The position numbers and the translations under genes were made by a program. Shown one piece after another: positions 1 to 12,300 of a stretch of DNA of 64,000 nt. The notes under the pieces are model-generated. The model searched no databases and was not told where the DNA came from. It was given only the letters and a program-made list of their open reading frames with translations. Numbering within the stretch: the stretch's first letter is position 1; each line of letters opens with the position of its first letter. This stretch comes from Hetaerina americana (taxonomy: Eukaryota > Arthropoda > Insecta > Odonata > Calopterygidae): positions 62,001 to 126,000 of the forward strand of contig JAKTNV010000012.1 in assembly GCA_022747635.1 (NCBI GenBank). Reading direction: 5' to 3'.

Positions 1-329
1 AGTAATGGCCCTTTTCATATTATGATATTCCACAGACTTTTCATCTCTCTTATCCCGCAAACATTGCATATTTTTTTACATTAATATGTGCACGAGATTT
101 TCTTTTTAAGTTATTTTCAGCTTGTACCTGATTCTTTAGTCTACATGATATTATAAATGTATGCGATGCGATGTAAATCTTTTGTTGTTGTAAGTAGTTA
201 AATAACACAGGGATATTAATGGCCCTGTTCCTATTATGATATTCCATGGACTTCTCATCTCTCTTATCCCGCAAACATTGCATATTTTTTTACATTAATA
301 TGTGCACGAGATTTTCTTTTTAAGTTATT
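1..329. repeat. 214-bp tandem repeat in intron 4 of copy A gene
   Basis: About 1.5 units of a 214-bp repeat. The second unit starts at 168 and is cut at about 329, just before the exon 5 acceptor. The unit carries the phrase ggccctgttc, a ctcttatcccgc block and ttttacattaatatgtgcac. The same repeat flanks the duplicated exon-4 cassette at 2529-2943. Confidence 0.85.
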
Positions 330-355
330 GCGAGGAGATTCTGTTCTTTATACAG

Positions 356-3300
356 AAGCTGATTGGGGAAGTGAAAAGTGCTGGTAAAAATCCTATAAGC
401 GGAATATCGAAAGCCTCAGCTTTGAAGAAACGTAATGAAATAAGCCGGAGTGGACAAATTTTGAAGAAAATCAGACTCTCAGTCGAAGAGGGAGGACGGC
501 CCATGACTGGCCTTGGCCCTGTTGGATCTAAGGCAAATGAGGAAGAGCCATCAGGGCCACACAAAACACCCCAAGTAAAACCAGTGCACCTGAAGTGCAT
601 ACCTGATCCGCTAGGGAGATCTTCAACAGGCGTACCAGCTGGAGAGCAGGTAATTTTGCTTTTCGCATTGCTTTACTGGTTAGTAATATGGACCCTTAAA
701 AATTTCATTGGTTGTGTATAGAAGGAATTTAAGGTATTGAAATCTAGCCTTCATGGATAAGTGTTGAGTATGAAATATCACAGTAGACTGATGGAAGTAT
801 TTTTTTGCTTCAACACTGGAATTAATGAGGGTGCCCAAAAAGGGTAAATTTTGAATTTTGCTTGGATGATGTCTCTGTGAACTGCAGGGTAGGTAACAAT
901 GCAAGGTGTGGAGAATGTAAATTAGGATTCGGCATAGCGTGGTGGTGGGTATTGCTAAGGCCACTATCTTGGTTTGGAAGTGACCATATTCCAAGTACGC
1001 ATTCTGCTGTGGTAGGTGGCTGACTGAGTTATTTTTTACTTTACCCACTATGAACAGTTATAAATATGGGCTTCAATGGAGAATTGCACAAGTTGTCAGC
1101 ATGGGGTCCTCAAAATAGCATGTATTGAAATAAAATAGGAAGCTATGGACAAGGCAATGTTTAAATATGTAAATGTTAAAGGCACAGTCTACTTGTCCGT
1201 TCCTATATAGTCCCCATTGAAATTGAGGCGTTTATCATAACCACACGCGTGCTTTGCAATTCCATTTCTGAAGAAATCTACGGCCTCATATTTCAACCAC
1301 CTGTTTACACCAGCTTCATTTTCTGCATCACTGTGAGAGTACTGTCTTGCTAGCCACGTCTAGCAAGAGATATGGAATCTTAAATGGGTTATTTTCGAGA
1401 ATATTTTCTTGATTTTCACCGTCAGACCATGGGTCACAAGATAAGAGCAAACACTGCTTCACTCGGCCTTCACTCATAAGTGTTTCTCTCTGCATTTCAC
1501 CGAATGGCCTATGAATTTCAATTGCCTGGTGGTTTTTTGCTTGTTAAAGCCTTACTGCTGAAGACACCCCACGACTTGTGGAATTTTCAATTGCAGTGCA
1601 TTACATTAAGTGTTCTGTGGACAGAGGAGAACCATACAGTCTGCCCCCTACAACAGCGGGATGAGCACTGAGTGTAGGGACCATTGGTCGCCAAGATGGT
1701 GGATCCAGCCGTACTCCCAGTCACATTAGGCCGAAACATTCGTTACTTTCTGGTCATCCCTCGTACTTGATTTTTTTCCACATGATATTAGGATGCTTTG
1801 TTATGTCCACTGCCATGTTCTTCCAACAGTCAATTGTAGTAACTCATATGAAGCTAGATGAGGTTTTGAAGTTGCTAGAAAGGAAGGCAGTTCAAGCAAA
1901 GCATCTCCGTACAAAAAACAATCCTCTGCTCATTTCAGTGACCTGGGGAACTCACTTTCAAAAGGGCACAAGTTGCATAAGTTCAGTTGTACACATTTTT
2001 TGTTTGTATTTACTGTGTGTGGTCATTTCTTGAGAAAACTTGAGTGAAATGTAACTATGTGGTTTCCTTCAGAAATGGAGATGCCACATCCTTAAAATTT
2101 TTTCCTGAATTTGTAATGTATCATGTGGATTTGTGCCAATGCATTAATATTGCTGTAAGATTATTAATTTAATATAAAATTGTAGGGTGAAAAAGCTACT
2201 CAGCCAAAAGCACCTGCAGCAGGTGTCACAGTGGCTAGTACTGTAACCAGAACTAAGAACACGGCAGGGAAACAATCGCTCTTTGTTGAAAGAGGAAGCG
2301 CAGGCCCGTCTACTGACCATGTTGCTGATAGGAAGCTGGATATTGGGGAAAAAGTAGGTGGTGCTGTGCACATAAAAAAGGAAGTATGTTGAATAAATTT
2401 TCAAATTGTTAGTTATCTTGGTAGAAAAATAACGACTGAGAAAAATGCCTAGCATGTATAAAATGTTGAGTGGGCAAGCAAATTATAAAAATACCGTATA
2501 TATATTCCCTTGTGTGCAAAGATTTCTAGCGATGTAAATATTTTATTGTTGTAAGTAGTTAAATGACACAGGGTTAGTAATGGCCCTGTTCATATTATGA
2601 TATTCCACGGACTTTTCATCTCTCTTATCCCGCAAACATTTCATATTTTTTTACATTAATATGTGCACGAGATTTTCTTTTTAAGTTATTTTCAGCTTGT
2701 ACCTGATTCTTTAGTCTACATGATATTATAAATGTATGCGATGCGATGTAAATATTTTATTGTTGTAAGTAGTTAATTGACACAGGGTTAGTAATGGCCC
2801 TGTTCATATTATGATATTCCACGGACTTTTCATCTCTCTTATCCCGCACACATTGCACATTTTTTTACATTAATATGTGCACAAGATTTTCTTTTTAAGT
2901 TATTTTTAGCTCGTACTTGATTGTTTTGTCTGCATGATATTATGATGAGGTAGATATATTTCGGGGAATGTGATGATCCTGTGGCTATCGTACTGGCATC
3001 CTAAAGGTTTCAGGTTCAAATATTAGAGGCGGCTGATATATTCATTGGTATCCTGGGGTCTGCTTGAGGTACTTTGTGGAGTTCTCTCAGTGAGTATGCC
3101 ATCCGTTGATATGCACATTAAGCTGAAGACCCCTCGTCTTTAAGAGTGGGTTGATGCCGATGCCGTGTTTCTCTCCGCCCTTCTTCCTTTCTTGCCCTTC
3201 CCTGATGGCACAAATGACTTCGGTTGTCGGTCACTTCTCACGAAAAATTCTACTACTAGTTATTTCTCATTCAAGCCCTACAAGTTGTAGGAATAGGTAA

Positions 3301-6300
3301 ATTCTTATGGTGAGTTGCTTGTTTTTTTATCTCATAAATTTCTTCCAGTTGGATATTAAATATTGTATTTGTGAAGCCATTGGTTCTGGAGTGAGTAAGT
3401 TGGTGAATAAGAAATAGGTGAGAAGATGAGGATGTAGCAACACTCTTTTGGCATATCTGTTGGGGTGGGAGTACTAATTAATAGTAGTAAGCAGTGATGG
3501 AAGTAGTGCGCGATTGTTTATGCCGCCCTAGCTATCATTTGAATTGTAAAATTCATGAAGCTAACCCATTATGCTATCTAAGTGTTTAAATAGAAAGTAG
3601 TTCTCAAAATTGTCTTAAACATTTTTGGAATGTTTATCAGTGGAGGGCAGGATTGAATCTGGAACACTCACGTGATGGTTATTTTGATCAACCAATCTTC
3701 CAGCCGTGCTGATTTCAGATTACAAATGTTTTTTTTGTGTATGAGTTTAGGAATGGATTGAATACCTATCCATAATATCTTTTAATTAAACTAAAATCAG
3801 TCAAGATCAGAGAGGGTGTCCATATCTGCAACATATAGTATGTTATTCGAGCCAAAATTAACAGCGCAGTGTTTCAGTAATTCTTTAGAAAAAGAGAAAT
3901 GGCATTGTTAATACTCATTTCTTGTTAAATTGCTTTCAAAATTTCTGCTACATTTGGTTTCTCTTTATTTAGTCAATAGAAGGAACAAATTTTTGTTTAC
4001 GTAGCAGTGATAGAACACTTTTAATTGACAGGCATAATGCCAAAAGAGATGAAAGCAGATTTGGGCGAAGCTCATGGCACATCTGCTCCAGTGTTAGCAA
4101 ATGCTTCCAATTATTGAAATGGCTTAAAATGTGGCTATACATCCACAAATAATGATCACATCGGGTTTGTCCAGTGGAATAGACTTCCTCTGAAATAATC
4201 GACAAAATCTACGATAATGTTTTTAAATGATTGACAAATCAAAATTGGAGGCATATCATAAGTTACAGCGCTTTCTATTTTACACGAAAATTTTGTGTGA
4301 AAAAAATTTCAGCAGGATATGTTAGCTAACCATTTTCTGTGTTGATAGCTGTGGTCTAAACATGGATTAACTACTGCAGTTAAGAGAAAAAGGATAGTGG
4401 AAACAATGTGTTTGTAAAGGCAATCTGACTCCAAAGTATGAGAGGGCTGAAATGGACGAACAAGGTGATGGCCTCTGATTTTTGGAATGCACAAGGAATC
4501 GTGTATGTTGATAACTTGCTGTGTCTGCCCGATTGTATGTATTTGATGGGATATGTAGGCTGGACTTGCCATGTATCATTTTGAACTTGGGTGTAACCAG
4601 TCAGAGACCATTCTTTGCAATTCTTGCCTCTATATTTACAAATTCTCCAAATTAACCTTTTAAAATGAAGAGAATGCATCAGTTTGATATAATCTTTTCA
4701 GGGGGATATTCTGATGGAGGAGAAGAAGCGGAAATGTGATGATCCAATGGGTGGCGACCTTAGTGAGTAATTATGTGTCATTGATAAATTATTAATGATT
4801 TAATCTTGATTATTCCTAATGCACTGAATTGTGAAATGTATGCTGTGCCCATTCGAAGAGAGGTGGTTGACGAATTCCAAGAACCTTATTTTTTAACTGC
4901 TCTTGATCAAAATGTTAGCCTTTCTTTGATCACTGTTGGCATTGAATAGTTCATGTCCAAAAGAATAATGCTATCAATGTAGTACATTGTGTCAAATATG
5001 TGTATCAAATTAATGCTTAATATGTGCAACAGTATGCTGCCACAGTTAACACTAAGATAACAAAACTTGGTTTTAGAGTAGTTGAAGAGCAGTAAGGTAC
5101 TTGAAACTCTTTGGATTACGAACCATAAGTTTTTGGGAAATTGGGCATCATGTCTAATATTCTGGTTCAAGGCTTTATTAGTTTCATCCGTAACGATTTT
5201 GCATTTTTAATTTTGTTTATGTTTATCTGAGTATGATGTTCTATATGTATATATTTCTGCATTATCAATTGCAGGACGTATTGAGGATGATAATGCAACA
5301 GTAGTGGCAGATGAAGAAGGAATTGACTTATACAGGCCACCTTTAGCAATTGTAAGTTTTTGTCACAATACTGTGTCCTAATGTGATTAATTAGTTTTAA
5401 TAATTGGTTTGTCTTAGTAATCAGTAGCTAGTTCTTTATCATCTGCATGATCTTTTTCTGCTGGCATTATCCTGAAAATTCCTCAGGAGATTGATGGCGG
5501 CTGTTGTTGGCCGATTCTGTGTGCATGCTAGATCAGCCATGGTCACACCTAGTTCTTGCTTTTCTAAGAATTTACTTTTCAATCAATTGGCTATATTTAA
5601 ACCCTTTTGATGTAGCGGACCAATTTATTGGCTTTTGCATCTCGAGTAAAAAGTGCGGATGGCTGATATATTGGCCCAAATGTAAGCTATCGTTTAAATC
5701 GCTCTAGTTTATTGAATTTTTATTGCCACTTGTGTATTGTTTCTTGTATCATAAATATAAAGCCTCTGCTTTGTATAATTGTTTTTTCTCTCTTTTGTAT
5801 ACCTTTGGGTTAATTACTCTGTTTATGGTTTTTCTATCTCTTGTAAGTATAAATCTTACACTAATTTTTACATTGAACTGTTTACGTGTGGGGAAGTGCA
5901 TTCTAATGGTTTGCTTGTTTCTTTCGCTAAGTGGTCTCTTCTGTATTAAATATTTTTAATTCTGCACACTTTTGAATGCTTAATGATGAATCTGCTCTGA
6001 TACCAACTGCTAAGACTTAGGTGATGCGATCTTAGTGAAAGCATTGCTATGCAAATATATTGCTTTTCCTTTTCTTCCGTCCTAGGTAATCATTTAGGCT
6101 GTTTGTAATGTGATGGTATTGTAAGCATTTCTCTTTCTAAATCAGCCTTTTTCTTTTACTGCCTTGAAATGGAGTGTACATTGTGGATAGCATGTGATGA
6201 ACACAATTCTCTTTTGGCATTGAGTTGTGGTGCTGTTTTTCTCATACAAGGTAGTGGTGAAATCATACGGGGTTTTGAAAAAATATTTACATTTTTATTT

Positions 6301-9300
6301 TTCCTATGAAGAAAACAGCCCAACAACAATGATGACTAAGCACAAATACACTGCAAGAATCATTGAGTCTGTTGAGATGGAATGCCTCAGGGGTTGGAGT
6401 GTTGCATATCTCCTCGTGTAAGTAGATCAAACACTAGACTGGAGTGTCTATTCAAGGTAAAAAAAGAATTGTGCAATTTGTGGTGGAATACAGGGTGCGT
6501 TCCAAAAGTAATGCAATTTTTTTAATTTATGAACAGATTTGAATGAACACGAAATTTTCTTCAAATGACTGTCTTTGGCGCCTCGCCACATTTTTTTCCG
6601 GCAACTGCCATGACCGGTATGTGCCCTGAAAGGCATCTTCGGGGACCTCTTGCAAGGTCTTCGTGGCAGCTGATTGGATCTCTTCTATGGATGAAAAATG
6701 GGTTCCTTTCAGGGCTGCCTTAATACGAGGGAAGAAAAAGAATCCTGCTGGGGCAAAGTCAGGGCTATAAGAGGGGTAGGGTAGCATTAGCACATGATGT
6801 TTGGCCAGGAACTCGTGCTCTTGTAGAGCATTGTGGCAAGGTGCGTTGTCATGGAGTTGCCAGGTAGCAGAGATGTCTTTTCTCGTCCTGATGACCCTTT
6901 TTCCGAGTCTGTCCAGCACATCCACGTAGTAGGCAGCGGGAACTGTATGTCCTGGAGGAACAAACTCCTGTGCTGTCGAACAAGAAAATGATCGTTGTTT
7001 TCTCTTTTGATTGCTCATTCTTGCCTTTTTTGGCTTGGGGGACTGTTCGGTGTGCCACTCAAGAGCTTTGGGGTTTTGTTTCTGGGTCTTATTGAAAAAT
7101 CCAGGTTTTATTGCCAGTGATGACGCGGTCCAAATAATCAGGTTCATTTTCAATACTTTGCGAGAGCTCACTTGAAATTTCCACTCAGGTGGTCTTTTGG
7201 TTGTCTGACAACACCATGTGCACAAGCTTGGCGCACACTTTCATCATCGCTAAATCTTCAGTAGCAATGCGAAACACAACAGCAGACTTACACAGTAGTA
7301 AGTTCAGTTCATTGGTTTAATGGTCACCATCTTGATACTCAATCAATGGCCAGAGTCCAACAATTATCAAACACGAGCCACATTGGCGTCGTTTTTCCTG
7401 GTCGATGGCCGCCCAGAGTTTTGTTCATCGTGGACCTCTTCCCGGCCCTCCTTAAAGGCCTTTAACCACCTTGAAACTTGTGAGTTGGTCAGAGCAGAGT
7501 CCCGGTAAGCCTCGGGGAATCATTTTCTTTGTGTCCTCGAGAGATTTTTTCAGCAGAGCACAAAACTTAATCGCATGATGTTGCTTGATCGTCAATTTAA
7601 TTTTTTTCTTGGCACGGTCAGTGTGTAGAAGTTAGCATTAACCTACGCCCTGCCACTTCCACAGCTTGGAGAGCCCTGAGAATGGTTTTGAAGCAATGAT
7701 TAGAGTTCCCCCCTCTACTACCTGCTCCAAGGGGTTCGATCCCACTCCAACCAATAGGAGCAGGAGCGGCAAGGGAAATTTGATTGCATTACTTTCAGAA
7801 CGCACCCTGTTTACATCCAGGAGAGAGAGAGGTCGCAAACAGTATGCATAAATTATAAAAAAAGGTGTGGAGATGCTAGATGAATGATTGAACAACACCT
7901 TTTAGAACAAACTATTGTGCAAAATGTGTCTTTACAGTGGCAGACGGAAAGTTATGCTCCTCAAAAGTAATTCTTTATTTTTTGTAATGTTTTTGCATGT
8001 CTTTTTGGTTAATTTTGTTTAGTAAAAAGTGTTTTCATTAGAAAATGTTACATATAATGTATTACTATTGTTTCCCTAAATCAAATTTTATTGCTAAAAA
8101 ATTGTTCCTGTTTAGTAGACGGTTACAATTCCAATTCTTTTGTCAGACAATGTAAAATTCATGCCTTAATGTTACCTAATTCAGTTACTCTTCAATCGAA
8201 ACAACTGCATGTGGATATCTTTGAAAATGGCTTCAAGATATTTTTTTCCCTCAGATGATACATTTGATTAATATACCCTCCACATATTTTGCTTGTACTG
8301 CTGGCTGAACGCGGCACTAAGAGGGTTAATAATATCATGGTGACTCCTATCGCTTTTTCCTCTGGGACATTTTTGAAAGTCTGAGCAAAGAAATCAGAAA
8401 TAATATGACTGAACTCTAGCTGGGAAAAATGTGTGACAACAAGCAATACTGAGATATTACACAAATGAGTCCTCTGAATCAGCAAGCATGCAAATATTCC
8501 AGGAAATCCCTCCTCATCATGCCTTATGCAAAAAGTTGTGAAGTGAGTTATGTTAAAAAAATATTCTTACTGATTTTGTGAATTATTTGCAATTCCATGT
8601 GATCATTGGGCATGGTTCAACTGTATCTCGGCGACTCGTTGTATTTTTCATTGCATCTTTGTTTTGACATCATAGAAGCATGAGAATTGTTATGTTTAGA
8701 TATACTTTGCTTTGTTTAAATTTAATTGCATTTGATCAGTTTGATTTCTTTTGCAAAATCCACCCTGTGGTAACCATCACATTAAGTTAACATTTATTTC
8801 CTGACTCCAATCACCAAGCTAGCAACTTACTTCATAAACTCCCACATGGTCATTAGGATGTATTTTTTGTTCTTCTCTGTGACCAGGTCCAAAGTACAAA
8901 GTTAGTATAAGAAGTATCTGGGAGAGCTTCTGAAAAGTAATTATTTCAGGTGATGTTGTAATGCCTAAAAATTCCTCCCGTGTACTTTCCTTGAGCGTCG
9001 ACACACTTATGCTGTGGGCTTTTCCGTGACTCAAAGGTTCCCTGGTAGGTGGTGCCTGGAATGTCCTTGAGGGTATGCGTGCAAGCTTCTTTGATGGCAC
9101 TCGGTCCTATGGTGGTGTCCTTTGAGGGACAAGTTCACTTTTGGGAATTGGAAATTGTCTGTTGGTTCCAAGTCGGGACTTTTGAGTGGGTTGGGGAATT
9201 GTCGAGATGCCATTGCAGAAGGGCTTCGCAAGCAGACACTCGACTCAGCTCTTGGTCATCTGGCTAGACCTTCAGGACAAGTTTAACACAGATCATTCAC

Positions 9301-12300
9301 TTCACCACATTTTCAGAGATAATGCTGTGCACTGTAATCTTACCAATGCTAACACAATCCTAGATCATGTGCACATTTAAGCAATGGTGTGAATTCATCC
9401 TTTTAAGCTCATGTTGAGGTCATTGGATCTTGGTGTAGATCCAGAGCAGGACTCGTCCTCTACACCCTCATAGCCATCTTTAAGGAGCTTGTGCCACTTA
9501 AAAAATATCAGTTTGTGTCATGTTTTCATCTTTGAACACTTAGCAAATCATGCTCAACGTCTCCCTACCCAAATTCTCCAGTCCAACAAAACATTTGAGA
9601 GCGTACCGCTGTTCAATCGATCCCTGTGTTTTGCACTGGCACCGAGTCACTCGAAAGAGGTCCACTAAAAACGCAATCTAGCATAAAGGAACACTGGTAG
9701 GTGATAGGTGCTTGGAACTTGTTGAAGATTATACCCTCAAGCACCGAGCCTGCGTGTTGAAAGCTTGCTGCCACATGCGTTCACGTCAGAAAAAAATTAT
9801 TCTCAATACTTTTTTTCTATACCATATATATCTTTACCGTTTCAGTTTGGGTTCTGCCATGGTCATGTAATAAATGCATCTAGTGGGAAGGTTTACAGAA
9901 ATTTTCCCATTGATTATATTCTAGGTCCATAGTATGGAGATACATGTGCTTTTTAATGCACATATTATTATTGACAGGTCCTCTCTTTTCTATAATCTAT
10001 CCATTCTTTACCTCTGTGAAGATTTTAGTCCATATCCCTTTAATGAGGGTTTCCACTTCATCTGGAAATAAGGGGATCGAGATGGTGCGGGGGCTAACGT
10101 ACTGGCTTCCCACCCTGAGGGCGCGGGTTCAAATCCCGGCGGTGTTGAATATTTTTCAGAGGTATCTCGATCCCTACTAGCGGTGCTTTGTGGAGGGCAC
10201 TTTGAGTGAGTACGCCGTCCGTCGGATGGGACGTTAAGCCGCGGACCCCTTGGCGCCTTTCGTAAAGAGTAGGCTAATGCCGACGCCGGGTTTCTCTCCA
10301 CCCTTCATCCTTTCCTGTCCTTCCCCTATGGCGCAAATGACCTTAGCTGTCGGTCGCCTCCCCTCAAAACTACTACTACTCTAGAAATAAAATATGTATC
10401 TGACTGATAGAATTTTGATATCATGGGATGAGTAGGTTGGACTTGACATGTATTATTGTAAACTTGGGTATTACCAGTCAGAGACCGTTATTTGCAATTC
10501 TCGCATCAATATTTACAAGTTCTTGACACCAGCGTATTAAAATGAAGAGAATGCATCAATTTGATATCATTCTTTTCAGGAGGATTTCCTGATGGAGGAG
10601 AAGAAGCGGAAATTTGATGATCGAGGGAGTGGAGATTTTAGTGAGTATTTATGCATCATTGATGGATTATTTATGATTATTCCTAATGCACTGATGTGTG
10701 AAATGTATGGTGTGCCCATTTGAAGAGGGGTGTTTGACAAATTAGGAGACATTTTATTTTTTAACCGCTCTTGATCAAAATGTTGGCCTTTCATTGATCA
10801 CTGATGTCATTTCATAGTTCATTTCCAAAAGAATAACGCTATCAGTGTTGTAGGTTGTGTCAAATATGTGTGTCAAATTATTGCTTAATATGTGCAACAG
10901 TTGGCTGCCACAGTTAATGCCAAGTTGACAAAACTAGGTTTTAGGTAGTTGAAGAGCAGTATGTCCTTGAGAGAACTTGCAATATCCCTCAAGGATATAT
11001 TGCGTATTTATACTTTGTATGTACCTCATATTAGTATACTTGTAGGGAAGTGGGCAATGGGGGCAAATGTAGTCGAGAGAATCCTGCTGGTATCCGTAAA
11101 TTTCCAAGATAATGTCAGTATAATGTTTATTCTTGAGACATGACTCATTTAATGAATGTAAATGCCATTAATGAGGCTTCTAAGGAGAAGGGCCACAAGA
11201 TGGTTCAAGTCTTGCATGAATAAAAATGATAGGTGAAGCATTAAAATTTGATATTACTACCTTGATCAAAAAGTTCCCGGAATTTATTCAGAAAATTAAA
11301 AATACAAGTTTATTCATCTAAATCTATATTGTCCCCTTCAAAGTAATCCCCATCGACTGCAACACACTTATGCCAGCGCTTGATCCAATCCTCGAAACAT
11401 TTTTTATATTCGGTTTTCGGTATGTCCATCAGTGCTTCCTGCGATTTTTCCATTACTTCCTCTCGGCTGCTAAAACGCGTTCCCCGTAATGGTTTTTTAA
11501 CTCGATTGAACAGAAAGAAGTCACAGGGAGCCAAATCAGGTGAATTCGGTGGCTGTTGGATGGTATTTGTTGCATTTTTCGTCAAAAAATTACGAATAAT
11601 GATAGCACTGTGCGACGGTGCGTTATCATGGTGCAAAATCCACGAGTTTTCTGCCCACATTTCTGGTCTCTTTTGGCGAATTGCTTCACGCAAACGTCTC
11701 ATAACGCCCAAATAATACTCTTTGTTTACTGTCTGGCAAAAATTCATGATGCACTACACCGTTGTAATCCATGAAAACCGTCAGCATTGCCTTCTTTTTT
11801 GACTGAAAACGACGTGGTTTTTTTGGTCTCGGCTCATTTGGTGAACGCCATTCACTTGCCTGATGTCTGGATTGCGTGTCGTACTCATAAACCCACGTCT
11901 CGTCTCCAGTAATGATCCTTTTGATGAATGTGGGATCGGATTCAGCCTCGCAAATCATGTCTTTTGCGACGTCAACACGGTGTCTTTTTTGCATGAAATT
12001 GAGGTCTTTTGCTGCTACACGACGGAAACCCAAATCATTAACCACAATGTCTTGGGCGGATCCATAGGCAATGTTCAAGTCCTCCGCTATTTCTCTGATG
12101 GTTAATTTGCGGTTATTGACCAACATTTCTTTTACTTTATCAATTTTTTCACCGACTTTCGATGTCGATGGTCTGCCACTGCGTTCATCATCTTCGATTG
12201 ACTCACGACCACTTCTGAACCGCTCGTGCCACTGGTAAACGACGGTTTTTTTTAGAGAATCGTTGCCGAAACACTTTTCCAACATTTCCAACGTCCGTGC

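Noticed and set aside
325..600. Minus-strand 91-codon frame over exon 5
   Set aside because: It is the shadow of exon 5, which has proper splice sites and fits the PWWP gene in phase.
8192..8485. 97-codon minus-strand frame, present in two copies
   Set aside because: Its presence in both copies only reflects the segmental duplication; no family was recognised and the intron has no other gene signs.
10080..10145. tRNA gene suggested by box A and box B
   Set aside because: The sequence continues into a 309-bp SINE body with target-site duplication and does not close a full cloverleaf with an acceptor stem.
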